Assembly: GCF_003697165.2 (NCBI RefSeq)
Contig: NZ_CP033092.2
Coordinates: 558,001-622,000 of the forward strand
Length of the DNA: 64,000 nucleotides
DNA from: Escherichia coli DSM 30083 = JCM 1649 = ATCC 11775
Lineage (GTDB): Bacteria > Pseudomonadota > Gammaproteobacteria > Enterobacterales > Enterobacteriaceae
Direction: 5' to 3'
Below are positions 51,424-61,511 of this stretch, piece after piece. Every line of letters starts with the position of its first letter. The first letter of the stretch is position 1. The translations under genes were made by a program, and so were the position numbers. The notes beneath the pieces were generated by a model. The model made no database searches. It had not been told where the DNA came from and saw only the letters and a program-made list of their open reading frames with translations.

Positions 51424-51489
51424 GCCCGGATGGCGTATTGCAATCCGGGCCTGGAATCCAGGCCGAATAAGAGAAACGCCCTCCGGCGT
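51424..51489 (+). promoter_or_regulatory. Overlapping hairpins between garR and garK
   Basis: Stem 1 pairs GCCCGGAT (51424-51431) with ATCCGGGC (51443-51450). Stem 2 is GGCCTGGAATCCAGGCC (51448-51464). They share 51448-51450, so the full stems exclude each other. A third small stem, ACGCC/GGCGT, lies at 51476-51489, just upstream of garK. None has a T-run. Confidence 0.65.
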
Positions 51490-51510
51490 CATGTGGTAAC
51501 AGGCATAGGT

Positions 51511-52656
51511 ATGAAAATCGTAATCGCCCCAGACTCTTATAAAGAAAGTTTATCTGCCAGCGAGGTTGCGCAGGCGATAGAAAAAGGATTTCGGGAAATT
51601 TTTCCTGATGCACAGTATGTTTCTGTTCCGGTTGCCGACGGTGGTGAAGGAACGGTGGAAGCGATGATTGCAGCCACCCAGGGGGCTGAACGTCACGCCT
51701 GGGTTACAGGGCCGCTGGGCGAGAAAGTGAATGCCAGTTGGGGGATCTCCGGCGATGGCAAAACCGCGTTTATCGAAATGGCGGCGGCCAGTGGGCTGGA
51801 ACTGGTACCTGCGGAAAAACGCGATCCACTCGTGACCACTTCACGCGGTACTGGTGAGTTAATCCTGCAGGCGCTGGAGAGCGGTGCGACAAACATTATT
51901 ATCGGCATTGGCGGCAGCGCCACCAACGACGGCGGCGCAGGCATGGTACAGGCGCTGGGGGCGAAATTATGCGATGCCAACGGCAATGAAATTGGTTTTG
52001 GCGGCGGTAGTCTTAATACTCTGAATGATATTGATATTTCCGGTCTCGATCCGCGCTTAAAAGATTGTGTCATCCGCGTCGCTTGTGATGTCACCAACCC
52101 GTTAGTCGGCGACAGTGGTGCTTCGCGCATCTTTGGCCCACAAAAGGGAGCCAGTGAGGCGATGATTGTCGAGCTGGATAATAACCTCTCTCACTATGCC
52201 GATGTCATTAAAAAAGCGCTGCATGTTGATGTGAAAGATGTCCCCGGCGCAGGAGCTGCGGGCGGTATGGGCGCGGCGCTGATGGCGTTTCTTGGTGCAG
52301 AACTGAAAAGTGGTATTGAAATCGTCACTACGGCGCTGAATCTGGAGGAACATATTCACGATTGTACGCTGGTGATCACTGGTGAAGGGCGTATTGATAG
52401 CCAGAGTATTCACGGCAAGGTACCGATTGGTGTCGCAAACGTGGCGAAGAAGTACCATAAACCGGTGATTGGCATTGCGGGTAGCCTGACCAATGATGTT
52501 GGCGTTGTACATCAGCATGGCATTGATGCGGTCTTCAGCGTACTGACCAGCATTGGTACGTTAGACGAAGCATTCCGCGGAGCTTATGACAATATCTGCC
52601 GTGCTTCACGTAATATCGCCGCGACACTGGCGATTGGAATGCGCAACGCGGGGTGA
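51511..52656 (+). CDS. garK: Glycerate 2-kinase GarK
   Basis: GarK phosphorylates D-glycerate to 2-phosphoglycerate, the last step bringing galactarate carbon into glycolysis. The 381-residue protein starts MKIVIAPDSYKESLSASEVA and shows GIGGSATNDGGAGMVQALG near residue 130 and ITGEGRIDSQSIHGK. Asp/Glu motifs of the GK-I glycerate kinase family are present. ATG 51511 gives the standard length; the 27 extra upstream codons run through the hairpin region. Its stop codon overlaps the rnpB -35 element. Confidence 0.96.
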   Translation: MKIVIAPDSYKESLSASEVAQAIEKGFREIFPDAQYVSVPVADGGEGTVEAMIAATQGAERHAWVTGPLGEKVNASWGISGDGKTAFIEMAAASGLELVPAEKRDPLVTTSRGTGELILQALESGATNIIIGIGGSATNDGGAGMVQALGAKLCDANGNEIGFGGGSLNTLNDIDISGLDPRLKDCVIRVACDVTNPLVGDSGASRIFGPQKGASEAMIVELDNNLSHYADVIKKALHVDVKDVPGAGAAGGMGAALMAFLGAELKSGIEIVTTALNLEEHIHDCTLVITGEGRIDSQSIHGKVPIGVANVAKKYHKPVIGIAGSLTNDVGVVHQHGIDAVFSVLTSIGTLDEAFRGAYDNICRASRNIAATLAIGMRNAG

Positions 52657-52681
52657 CAAGGGCGCGCAAACCCTCTATACT
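52653..52681 (+). promoter_or_regulatory. rnpB promoter
   Basis: GTGACA (52653-52658) and TATACT (52676-52681) have 17-bp spacing. They are followed by a GC-rich discriminator GCGCGCC before the RNA start at 52689, typical of growth-rate-controlled stable RNA promoters. The -35 overlaps the garK stop codon (52654-52656). Confidence 0.88.
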
Positions 52682-52688
52682 GCGCGCC

Positions 52689-53065
<377 letters not shown>

Positions 53066-53074
53066 GATTTACGT

Positions 53075-53104
53075 AAAAACCCGCTTCGGCGGGTTTTTGC
53101 TTTT
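53075..53104 (+). terminator. Intrinsic terminator of rnpB
   Basis: The hairpin AAACCCGC-TTCG-GCGGGTTT has a stable TTCG tetraloop and a T-rich tail. Confidence 0.92.
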
Positions 53105-53629
53105 GGTGCACAGGGTAAGATGAATATCTACGGTATTAATAACAGACTTTGTAAGAAGTTATTAAGTCTATATTGCATTTAAAAGGTCGTAATTATACGT
53201 ATATTTCTCTCATTAATTGTAAGTTCGCAGGTATTGTCCGATCGTTGAATCATTTGGGCGTTATAACCTAAATTTTTACCGTCCAATAATCAATATTTCT
53301 ATTGTGATTGTTAACCACTGCGTGCATTGACGGGATTGAAGGGTGAAAAATATGTGCAATTGAGAAGCCTTTCATTGATGCCTGCCTGTCATCATGACAA
53401 ACAATAATAGATGCTTATTTTCCTCGCAGGGTTCTTTCGCACTATCAAAAAATGCTCATTTACCCGGCATTACAGTCAACGAAGCAACATTCTATGGCCT
53501 ACGCTGATGTAAAGCACAGTGAGAATCCCCCTTGTTGTCTTCGTCTGACCTTATCGCGGCGACCAGCAATTATTCGTTTTGTGATCCTCAACACAAAATG
53601 CTATTCGTTGCCTATGAGGGGAGAAGAAT
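53105..53629. other. AT-rich gap between rnpB and tdcR, no gene called
   Basis: This is about 525 bp of AT-rich DNA. As I recall, K-12 has yhaB and yhaC here; neither is visible. A 77-codon open frame at 53452-53685 has no recognised domain and overlaps tdcR on the other strand; I do not call it. It may contain a leftover of the K-12-specific genes or the original intergenic DNA. Confidence 0.5.
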
Positions 53630-53974
53630 TTATGGAAAACGATTGCATTCACAAAATGACGTCCTGCCAGAAGAGAAAAGGTTGACGTTAATCAATTGTT
53701 CGAGATGATCAATACCTGTATTCGAAATTTTAAAATATTGATAAAATAAATGTTTGTTCTCCAACAAATAGCGTGAAAAAATGTGACGTGCCGCATTATT
53801 TATCGCTGAAAATGGTTTGTTTATAATAAAATTTGAGAACTTACTCATTAAATTTAACTCAAATTTTGCCTGGTAATTATCCGGTAATTGCTTGAAATAT
53901 AGTCTCAGCCCCTTTTTTGTATTAACCACATAAAGAATGATGTTATCGCCATAAAATATGGTTATCCCCGTCAT
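53630..53974 (-). CDS. tdcR: Threonine dehydratase operon activator TdcR
   Basis: TdcR is a small protein reported to be needed for full expression of tdcABCDEFG in E. coli. The 114-residue form starts MTGITIFYGDNIILYV at ATG 53974; the frame could extend four codons further up. It is AT-rich and basic, with no domain I can identify, and its mechanism is unclear. It is transcribed divergently from tdcA, 189 bp away. Confidence 0.85.
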   Translation of the reverse strand: MTGITIFYGDNIILYVVNTKKGLRLYFKQLPDNYQAKFELNLMSKFSNFIINKPFSAINNAARHIFSRYLLENKHLFYQYFKISNTGIDHLEQLINVNLFSSGRTSFCECNRFP

Positions 53975-54084
53975 TTTTTTTGACAAAAATCAGGGTTTAT
54001 GCTGATTTTTCATACTTTAACTTGTTGATACTTAAGGGTATTTAATTTTGGTAACGATGCCATGGAAAGTATTGAAAGTTAATT

Positions 54085-54128
54085 TGTGAGTGGTCGCACA
54101 TATCCTGTTCATTTCATTTTGATACACT
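54085..54128 (+). promoter_or_regulatory. tdc promoter with CRP site
   Basis: TGTGAGTGGTCGCACA (54085-54100) matches the CRP palindrome at nine of ten core bases. A -10 TACACT lies at 54123-54128, predicting a start near 54134. The CRP centre is then at about -41.5, the class II activator position, and no good -35 is needed. IHF, TdcA and TdcR are also reported regulators. Confidence 0.8.
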
Positions 54129-54163
54129 TCATGCCGTCAATGAGGTAATTAACGTAGGTCGTT

Positions 54164-55102
54164 ATGAGCACTATTCTTCTTCCGAAAATGCAGCACCTGG
54201 TAGTCTTTCAGGAAGTTATTAGAAGTGGTTCTATCGGCTCGGCTGCAAAAGAGTTAGGGTTAACTCAACCGGCCGTCAGTAAAATCATTAACGATATTGA
54301 AGATTATTTTGGTGTGGAGTTAGTGGTGCGGAAAAATACCGGTGTAACATTAACACCTGCCGGTCAATTGTTACTCTCCCGTTCCGAATCCATTACCCGT
54401 GAAATGAAAAATATGGTTAATGAGATAAGCGGTATGTCTTCTGAGGCGGTGGTGGAAGTCTCATTTGGTTTTCCTTCATTGATTGGTTTTACTTTTATGT
54501 CAGGGATGATCAACAAGTTCAAAGAGGTGTTCCCGAAAGCGCAGGTTTCTATGTATGAAGCGCAACTGTCTTCGTTCTTACCGGCAATCCGCGACGGCCG
54601 ACTGGATTTTGCGATTGGTACGTTAAGCGCAGAAATGAAGCTTCAGGATTTACATGTTGAGCCGCTGTTCGAGTCCGAGTTTGTGCTGGTAGCCAGTAAG
54701 TCCCGAACATGCACCGGCACCACCACGCTGGAGTCGTTGAAGAACGAACAGTGGGTGTTGCCACAAACCACTATGGGGTACTACAGCGAACTACTTACTA
54801 CGTTACAAAGAAATGGCATCAGTATTGAAAACATCGTTAAAACCGACTCAGTCGTGACAATTTATAATCTTGTTCTCAATGCTGATTTCTTAACTGTAAT
54901 TCCTTGTGATATGACATCACCTTTTGGTTCTAATCAATTTATTACTATTCCGGTTGAAGAAACATTACCTGTGGCACAATATGCCGCGGTATGGTCGAAA
55001 AATTATCGTATTAAAAAAGCAGCATCGGTTTTGGTGGAATTAGCCAAAGAGTATTCATCTTATAATGGGTGTAGACGAAGGCAATTAATTGAAGTTGATT
55101 AG
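54164..55102 (+). CDS. tdcA: LysR-family activator TdcA
   Basis: TdcA activates its own operon for anaerobic threonine and serine breakdown. The 312-residue LysR-type protein has an N-terminal winged helix-turn-helix (SIGSAAKELGLTQPAVSKII, about residues 24-43) and a C-terminal effector-binding domain. It starts at ATG 54164 and is the first gene of the operon, 92 bp before tdcB. Confidence 0.97.
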   Translation: MSTILLPKMQHLVVFQEVIRSGSIGSAAKELGLTQPAVSKIINDIEDYFGVELVVRKNTGVTLTPAGQLLLSRSESITREMKNMVNEISGMSSEAVVEVSFGFPSLIGFTFMSGMINKFKEVFPKAQVSMYEAQLSSFLPAIRDGRLDFAIGTLSAEMKLQDLHVEPLFESEFVLVASKSRTCTGTTTLESLKNEQWVLPQTTMGYYSELLTTLQRNGISIENIVKTDSVVTIYNLVLNADFLTVIPCDMTSPFGSNQFITIPVEETLPVAQYAAVWSKNYRIKKAASVLVELAKEYSSYNGCRRRQLIEVD

Positions 55103-55194
55103 TTATTTGTTTTAATTTAAACATAAATAATCCACCTGTCTGTTTTGCAGGTGTCGGTTACCTACATATTTAATTCAGGCTAAGAGGTTTTATA

Positions 55195-56184
55195 ATGCAT
55201 ATTACATACGATCTCCCGGTTGCTATTGATGACATCATTGAAGCAAAACAACGACTGGCTGGGCGAATTTATAAAACAGGTATGCCTCGCTCCAACTATT
55301 TTAGTGAACGTTGCAAAGGTGAAATATTCCTCAAATTCGAAAACATGCAGCGTACCGGTTCATTTAAAATTCGTGGCGCATTTAATAAATTAAGTTCACT
55401 GACTGATGCGGAAAAACGTAAAGGTGTAGTGGCCTGCTCTGCGGGCAACCATGCGCAAGGGGTTTCGCTCTCCTGCGCGATGCTGGGTATTGACGGTAAA
55501 GTGGTGATGCCAAAAGGTGCGCCGAAATCCAAAGTCGCGGCAACGTGCGACTACTCCGCAGAAGTCGTTTTGCATGGTGATAACTTCAACGACACTATTG
55601 CTAAAGTGAGCGAAATTGTCGAAATGGAAGGCCGTATTTTTATCCCACCTTACGATGATCCGAAAGTGATTGCTGGCCAGGGAACGATTGGTCTGGAAAT
55701 TATGGAAGATCTCTATGATGTCGATAACGTGATTGTGCCAATTGGCGGCGGCGGTTTAATTGCTGGTATTGCGGTGGCAATTAAATCTATCAACCCGACC
55801 ATCCGTGTTATTGGCGTACAGTCTGAAAACGTTCACGGCATGGCGGCTTCTTTCCACTCCGGAGAAATAACTACGCACCGAACTACCGGCACCCTGGCGG
55901 ATGGTTGTGATGTCTCCCGCCCGGGTAATTTAACTTACGAAATCGTTCGTGAATTAGTCGATGACATCGTGCTGGTCAGCGAAGACGAAATCAGAAACAG
56001 TATGATTGCCTTAATTCAGCGCAATAAAGTCGTCACCGAAGGCGCAGGCGCTCTGGCATGTGCTGCATTATTAAGCGGTAAATTAGACCAATATATTCAA
56101 AACAGAAAAACCGTCAGTATTATTTCCGGCGGCAATATCGATCTTTCTCGCGTCTCTCAAATCACCGGTTTCGTTGACGCTTAA
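55195..56184 (+). CDS. tdcB: Catabolic threonine dehydratase TdcB
   Basis: TdcB deaminates threonine to 2-oxobutyrate (and serine to pyruvate) using PLP, and is activated by AMP in E. coli. The 329-residue fold-type II enzyme has [10 protein letters not shown] with the PLP lysine at residue 58, [10 protein letters not shown] near 83 and the phosphate-binding loop [11 protein letters not shown]. It lacks the C-terminal ACT-like domain of biosynthetic IlvA, consistent with the catabolic type. Confidence 0.98.
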
Positions 56185-56205
56185 TTAATTCGTTGAGGAT
56201 AGGAT

Positions 56206-57537
56206 ATGAGTACTTCAGATAGCATTGTATCCAGCCAGACAAAACAATCGTCCTGGCGTAAATCAGATACCACATGGACGTTAGGCTTGTTTGGTACGGC
56301 AATCGGCGCCGGGGTGCTGTTCTTCCCTATCCGCGCAGGTTTTGGCGGACTGATCCCGATTCTTCTGATGTTGGTATTAGCATACCCCATCGCGTTTTAT
56401 TGCCACCGGGCACTGGCGCGTCTGTGTCTTTCTGGCTCTAACCCTTCCGGCAACATTACGGAAACGGTGGAAGAGCATTTTGGTAAAACTGGCGGCGTGG
56501 TTATCACGTTCCTGTACTTCTTCGCGATTTGCCCACTGTTGTGGATTTATGGCGTTACCATTACCAATACCTTTATGACGTTCTGGGAAAACCAGCTCGG
56601 CTTTGCACCGCTGAATCGCGGCTTTGTGGCGCTGTTCCTGTTGCTGCTGATGGCTTTCGTCATCTGGTTTGGTAAGGATCTGATGGTTAAAGTGATGAGC
56701 TATCTGGTATGGCCGTTTATCGCCAGCCTGGTGCTGATTTCTCTTTCGCTGATCCCTTACTGGAACTCTGCAGTTATCGACCAGGTTGACCTCGGTTCGC
56801 TGTCGTTAACTGGTCATGACGGTATCCTGATCACCGTCTGGCTGGGGATTTCCATCATGGTTTTCTCCTTTAACTTCTCGCCAATCGTCTCTTCCTTCGT
56901 TGTTTCTAAACGTGAAGAGTACGAGAAAGATTTTGGTCGCGACTTCACCGAGCGTAAATGTTCACAAATCATCTCTCGCGCCAGTATGCTGATGGTTGCA
57001 GTGGTGATGTTCTTTGCCTTTAGCTGCCTGTTTACGCTGTCTCCGGCGAATATGGCTGAAGCGAAAGCGCAGAATATTCCAGTGCTTTCTTATCTGGCTA
57101 ACCACTTTGCGTCCATGACCGGTACCAAAACAACGCTTGCGATTACACTGGAATATGCCGCTTCCATCATCGCACTCGTGGCTATTTTCAAATCTTTCTT
57201 CGGTCACTATCTGGGGACGCTGGAAGGGCTGAATGGTTTGATTCTGAAGTTCGGTTATAAAGGTGACAAAACCAAAGTGTCGCTGGGTAAACTGAATACT
57301 ATCAGCATGATTTTCATTATGGGCTCCACCTGGGTTGTTGCCTACGCCAACCCGAACATCCTCGACCTGATTGAAGCCATGGGCGCACCGATTATCGCAT
57401 CACTGCTGTGCCTGTTGCCGATGTATGCCATCCGTAAAGCGCCGTCTCTGGCGAAATACCGTGGTCGTCTGGATAACGTGTTTGTTACCGTGATTGGTCT
57501 GCTGACCATCCTGAACATCGTATACAAACTGTTTTAA
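56206..57537 (+). CDS. tdcC: Threonine/serine:H+ symporter TdcC
   Basis: TdcC imports L-threonine and L-serine in the inner membrane for anaerobic breakdown. The 443-residue permease of the aromatic/hydroxy amino acid family has about eleven hydrophobic segments. The first-helix glycine motif GLFGTAIGAGVLFFPIRAGFG lies near residue 28. It is 21 bp after tdcB. YhaO at the window end is a relative. Confidence 0.97.
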   Translation: MSTSDSIVSSQTKQSSWRKSDTTWTLGLFGTAIGAGVLFFPIRAGFGGLIPILLMLVLAYPIAFYCHRALARLCLSGSNPSGNITETVEEHFGKTGGVVITFLYFFAICPLLWIYGVTITNTFMTFWENQLGFAPLNRGFVALFLLLLMAFVIWFGKDLMVKVMSYLVWPFIASLVLISLSLIPYWNSAVIDQVDLGSLSLTGHDGILITVWLGISIMVFSFNFSPIVSSFVVSKREEYEKDFGRDFTERKCSQIISRASMLMVAVVMFFAFSCLFTLSPANMAEAKAQNIPVLSYLANHFASMTGTKTTLAITLEYAASIIALVAIFKSFFGHYLGTLEGLNGLILKFGYKGDKTKVSLGKLNTISMIFIMGSTWVVAYANPNILDLIEAMGAPIIASLLCLLPMYAIRKAPSLAKYRGRLDNVFVTVIGLLTILNIVYKLF

Positions 57538-57562
57538 TCCGTAACTCAGGATGAGAAAAGAG

Positions 57563-58771
57563 ATGAATGAATTTCCGGTTGTTTTGGTTATTAACTGTGG
57601 TTCGTCTTCGATTAAGTTTTCCGTACTCAATGCCAGCGACTGTGAAGTATTAATGTCAGGTATTGCCGACGGTATTAACTCGGAAAATGCATTCTTATCC
57701 GTAAATGGGGGAGAGCCAGCACCGCTGGCTCACCACAGCTACGAAGGTGCATTGAAGGCAATTGCATTTGAACTGGAAAAACGGAATTTAAATGACAATG
57801 TGGCCTTAATTGGCCACCGCATCGCTCACGGCGGCAGTATTTTTACCGAGTCCGCCATTATTACCGATGAAGTCATTGATAATATCCGTCGCGTTTCTCC
57901 ACTGGCACCCCTGCATAATTACGCCAATTTAAGTGGTATTGAATCGGCGCAGCAATTATTCCCGGGCGTAACTCAGGTGGCGGTATTTGATACCAGTTTC
58001 CACCAGACGATGGCTCCGGAAGCTTATTTATACGGCCTGCCGTGGAAATATTATGAAGAGTTAGGTGTACGCCGTTATGGTTTCCACGGCACGTCGCACC
58101 GCTATGTTTCCCAGCGCGCGCATTCTCTGCTGAATCTGGCGGAAGATGACTCCGGCCTGGTTGTGGCGCATCTTGGCAATGGCGCGTCAATCTGCGCGGT
58201 TCGCAACGGTCAGAGTGTTGACACTTCCATGGGAATGACGCCGCTGGAAGGCTTGATGATGGGTACCCGCAGTGGTGATGTCGACTTCGGGGCGATGTCC
58301 TGGGTCGCCAGCCAAACCAACCAGAGCCTGGGGGACCTGGAACGCGTAGTGAATAAAGAGTCGGGATTATTAGGTATTTCCGGCCTTTCTTCGGATTTAC
58401 GTGTTCTGGAAAAAGCCTGGCATGAAGGTCACGAACGCGCGCAACTGGCAATTAAAACCTTTGTTCACCGAATTGCCCGTCATATTGCCGGACACGCTGC
58501 TTCATTACATCGCCTGGATGGAATTATATTCACCGGCGGAATAGGAGAGAATTCAAGTTTAATTCGTCGTCTGGTCATGGAACATTTAGCTGTATTAGGC
58601 GTAGAGATTGATACAGAAATGAATAATCGCTCTAACTCTTTTGGAGAGCGAATTGTTTCCAGTGAAAATGCGCGTGTCATTTGCGCCGTAATTCCGACTA
58701 ATGAAGAAAAAATGATTGCTTTGGATGCCATTCATTTAGGCAAAGTGAACGCGCCCGCAGAATTTGCATAA
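57563..58771 (+). CDS. tdcD: Propionate kinase TdcD
   Basis: TdcD converts propionyl phosphate and ADP to propionate and ATP, gaining energy from threonine breakdown; it also acts on acetyl phosphate. The 402-residue acetokinase-family protein has VINCGSSSIKFSV near residue 9, RYGFHGTSHRYVS near 176, VAHLGNGASICAV and FTGGIGENS. ATG 57563 follows AAAAGAG and gives the standard length; the upstream start adds four residues. Confidence 0.97.
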   Translation: MNEFPVVLVINCGSSSIKFSVLNASDCEVLMSGIADGINSENAFLSVNGGEPAPLAHHSYEGALKAIAFELEKRNLNDNVALIGHRIAHGGSIFTESAIITDEVIDNIRRVSPLAPLHNYANLSGIESAQQLFPGVTQVAVFDTSFHQTMAPEAYLYGLPWKYYEELGVRRYGFHGTSHRYVSQRAHSLLNLAEDDSGLVVAHLGNGASICAVRNGQSVDTSMGMTPLEGLMMGTRSGDVDFGAMSWVASQTNQSLGDLERVVNKESGLLGISGLSSDLRVLEKAWHEGHERAQLAIKTFVHRIARHIAGHAASLHRLDGIIFTGGIGENSSLIRRLVMEHLAVLGVEIDTEMNNRSNSFGERIVSSENARVICAVIPTNEEKMIALDAIHLGKVNAPAEFA

Positions 58772-58804
58772 TTTAGTTGAAGTATTGTAGAGAGATTATT
58801 TTTC

Positions 58805-61099
58805 ATGAAGGTAGATATTGATACCAGCGATAAGCTGTACGCCGACGCATGGCTTGGCTTTAAAGGTACGGACTGGAAAAACGAAATTAATGTCCGCGAT
58901 TTTATTCAACATAACTATACACCTTATGAAGGCGATGAATCTTTTCTCGCCGAAGCGACGCCTGCCACCACGGAATTGTGGGAAAAAGTCATGGAAGGCA
59001 TCCGTATCGAAAATGCGACTCACGCGCCATTGGATTTCGATACCAATATTGCCACCACAATTACCGCTCATGATGCAGGATATATTGACCAGCCGCTGGA
59101 AAAAATAGTGGGTCTGCAAACGGATGCGCCATTAAAGCGTGCGCTGCATCCGTTCGGCGGCATTAATATGATTAGAAGTTCATTCCACGCGTATGGTCGT
59201 GAAATGGATAGCGAATTTGAATACATCTTTACCGATCTGCGTAAAACCCATAACCAGGGCGTATTTGATGTTTACTCACCGGATATGCTGCGCTGCCGTA
59301 AATCTGGTGTACTGACCGGTTTACCAGATGGTTATGGTCGTGGGCGTATCATCGGTGACTATCGCCGTGTGGCACTGTACGGCATCAGTTATCTGGTACG
59401 TGAACGCGAACTGCAGTTTGCCGATCTCCAGTCCCGTCTGGAAAAAGGCGAAGATCTTGAAGCCACCATTCGTCTGCGTGAGGAACTGGCAGAACATCGC
59501 CGTGCGCTGTTACAGATTCAGGAAATGGCGGCGAAATATGGCTTTGATATCTCCCGTCCGGCGCAGAATGCACAAGAAGCCGTGCAGTGGCTCTACTTCG
59601 CTTACCTGGCGGCAGTGAAATCGCAAAACGGCGGCGCGATGTCGCTGGGGCGCACGGCATCGTTCCTCGATATCTACATTGAGCGCGACTTTAAAGCAGG
59701 CGTACTCAATGAGCAGCAGGCACAGGAACTGATCGACCACTTCATCATGAAGATCCGTATGGTGCGCTTCTTGCGTACGCCGGAATTTGATTCGCTGTTC
59801 TCCGGCGACCCGATCTGGGCGACGGAAGTGATCGGCGGGATGGGGCTGGACGGTCGAACCCTGGTGACCAAAAACTCCTTCCGCTATTTGCACACCCTGC
59901 ACACTATGGGGCCTGCACCGGAACCTAACCTGACTATTCTGTGGTCGGAAGCCTTGCCGATTGCCTTCAAAAAATATGCCGCGCAGGTGTCTATCGTCAC
60001 ATCCTCTTTGCAGTATGAAAACGACGATCTGATGCGTACTGACTTCAATAGCGACGATTACGCGATTGCCTGTTGCGTCAGCCCAATGGTGATTGGTAAG
60101 CAAATGCAGTTCTTTGGAGCACGCGCTAACCTGGCGAAAACGCTACTGTACGCAATCAACGGCGGAATGGACGAGAAGCTGAAGATTCAGGTTGGCCCGA
60201 AAACGGCTCCGTTGATGGATGACGTGCTGGACTACGACAAAGTGATGGATAGCCTCGACCACTTCATGGACTGGCTGGCGGTACAGTACATCAGCGCGCT
60301 GAATATCATTCACTACATGCACGACAAGTACAGCTACGAAGCTTCGCTGATGGCGCTACATGATCGTGATGTCTATCGCACCATGGCGTGCGGCATCGCG
60401 GGCCTGTCGGTGGCAACGGACTCCCTGTCTGCCATCAAATATGCTCGTGTGAAACCAATCCGTGATGAAAACGGCCTGGCGGTGGATTTCGAGATTGACG
60501 GCGAATATCCGCAGTATGGCAACAACGACGAGCGCGTAGACAGCATTGCCTGCGATCTGGTTGAACGCTTTATGAAGAAAATTAAAGCTTTGCCAACCTA
60601 TCGCAATGCTGTGCCGACCCAATCGATTCTGACTATCACCTCTAACGTGGTGTACGGTCAGAAAACCGGGAACACGCCGGACGGTCGCCGCGCCGGAACA
60701 CCGTTCGCGCCGGGCGCTAACCCGATGCACGGTCGTGATCGCAAAGGCGCCGTAGCCTCATTGACGTCGGTGGCGAAACTGCCATTCACCTACGCCAAAG
60801 ATGGGATCTCGTACACCTTCTCCATCGTCCCTGCGGCGCTGGGCAAAGAAGATCCGATACGTAAAACGAACCTTGTCGGCCTGCTGGATGGGTATTTCCA
60901 CCACGAAGCGGATGTCGAAGGCGGTCAACACCTCAACGTCAACGTAATGAATCGGGAAATGCTGCTGGATGCCATCGAGCACCCGGAAAAATATCCTAAC
61001 CTGACAATCCGTGTCTCTGGCTACGCCGTGCGCTTTAACGCACTGACCCGTGAACAGCAACAGGATGTTATTTCACGTACCTTTACCCAGGCGCTCTGA
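58805..61099 (+). CDS. tdcE: 2-Ketobutyrate/pyruvate formate-lyase TdcE
   Basis: TdcE splits 2-oxobutyrate to propionyl-CoA and formate (also pyruvate to acetyl-CoA). The 764-residue glycyl-radical enzyme has the paired catalytic cysteines in AIACCVSPM near residue 420. The radical site RVSGYAVRF lies near the C-terminus, with the radical glycine at residue 739. It is activated by the PFL-activating enzyme encoded elsewhere and is oxygen-sensitive. It lies between tdcD and tdcF. Confidence 0.98.
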   Translation: MKVDIDTSDKLYADAWLGFKGTDWKNEINVRDFIQHNYTPYEGDESFLAEATPATTELWEKVMEGIRIENATHAPLDFDTNIATTITAHDAGYIDQPLEKIVGLQTDAPLKRALHPFGGINMIRSSFHAYGREMDSEFEYIFTDLRKTHNQGVFDVYSPDMLRCRKSGVLTGLPDGYGRGRIIGDYRRVALYGISYLVRERELQFADLQSRLEKGEDLEATIRLREELAEHRRALLQIQEMAAKYGFDISRPAQNAQEAVQWLYFAYLAAVKSQNGGAMSLGRTASFLDIYIERDFKAGVLNEQQAQELIDHFIMKIRMVRFLRTPEFDSLFSGDPIWATEVIGGMGLDGRTLVTKNSFRYLHTLHTMGPAPEPNLTILWSEALPIAFKKYAAQVSIVTSSLQYENDDLMRTDFNSDDYAIACCVSPMVIGKQMQFFGARANLAKTLLYAINGGMDEKLKIQVGPKTAPLMDDVLDYDKVMDSLDHFMDWLAVQYISALNIIHYMHDKYSYEASLMALHDRDVYRTMACGIAGLSVATDSLSAIKYARVKPIRDENGLAVDFEIDGEYPQYGNNDERVDSIACDLVERFMKKIKALPTYRNAVPTQSILTITSNVVYGQKTGNTPDGRRAGTPFAPGANPMHGRDRKGAVASLTSVAKLPFTYAKDGISYTFSIVPAALGKEDPIRKTNLVGLLDGYFHHEADVEGGQHLNVNVMNREMLLDAIEHPEKYPNLTIRVSGYAVRFNALTREQQQDVISRTFTQAL

Positions 61100-61112
61100 C
61101 GCCGGAGGATGT

Positions 61113-61502
61113 ATGAAAAAGATTATCGAAACGCAACGTGCCCCAGGCGCAATCGGCCCTTATGTTCAGGGCGTTGATTTAGGCAGCATGGTCTTCACCT
61201 CCGGGCAAATTCCGGTTTGCCCACAGACCGGTGAGATCCCGGCTGATGTGCAAGATCAGGCGCGTTTAAGCCTCGAAAACGTCAAAGCGATCGTGGTTGC
61301 TGCCGGGCTGAGTGTGGGCGATATCATCAAGATGACCGTGTTCATCACCGATCTGAATGATTTTGCCACCATCAATGAAGTCTATAAGCAGTTCTTCGAT
61401 GAACATCAGGCGACCTACCCGACCCGGAGCTGTGTGCAGGTCGCGCGTTTGCCGAAAGATGTGAAGTTGGAAATTGAAGCCATCGCAGTACGTAGTGCGT
61501 AA
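61113..61502 (+). CDS. tdcF: RidA-family enamine/imine deaminase TdcF
   Basis: TdcF is a RidA/YjgF-family protein, probably clearing reactive 2-aminoacrylate or 2-aminocrotonate made by TdcB and TdcG. The 129-residue protein has GPYVQGVDLGSMVFTSGQIP and the family C-terminal signature PTRSCVQVARLPKDVKLEIEA with the conserved Arg and Cys. ATG 61113 follows GGAGGATGT, a strong ribosome-binding site, giving the standard length. Confidence 0.97.
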   Translation: MKKIIETQRAPGAIGPYVQGVDLGSMVFTSGQIPVCPQTGEIPADVQDQARLSLENVKAIVVAAGLSVGDIIKMTVFITDLNDFATINEVYKQFFDEHQATYPTRSCVQVARLPKDVKLEIEAIAVRSA

Positions 61503-61511
61503 GGCCTCGTG

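Noticed and set aside
53452..53685. A 77-codon open frame between rnpB and tdcR
   Set aside because: It has no recognised family or clear ribosome-binding site, and it overlaps tdcR on the opposite strand.
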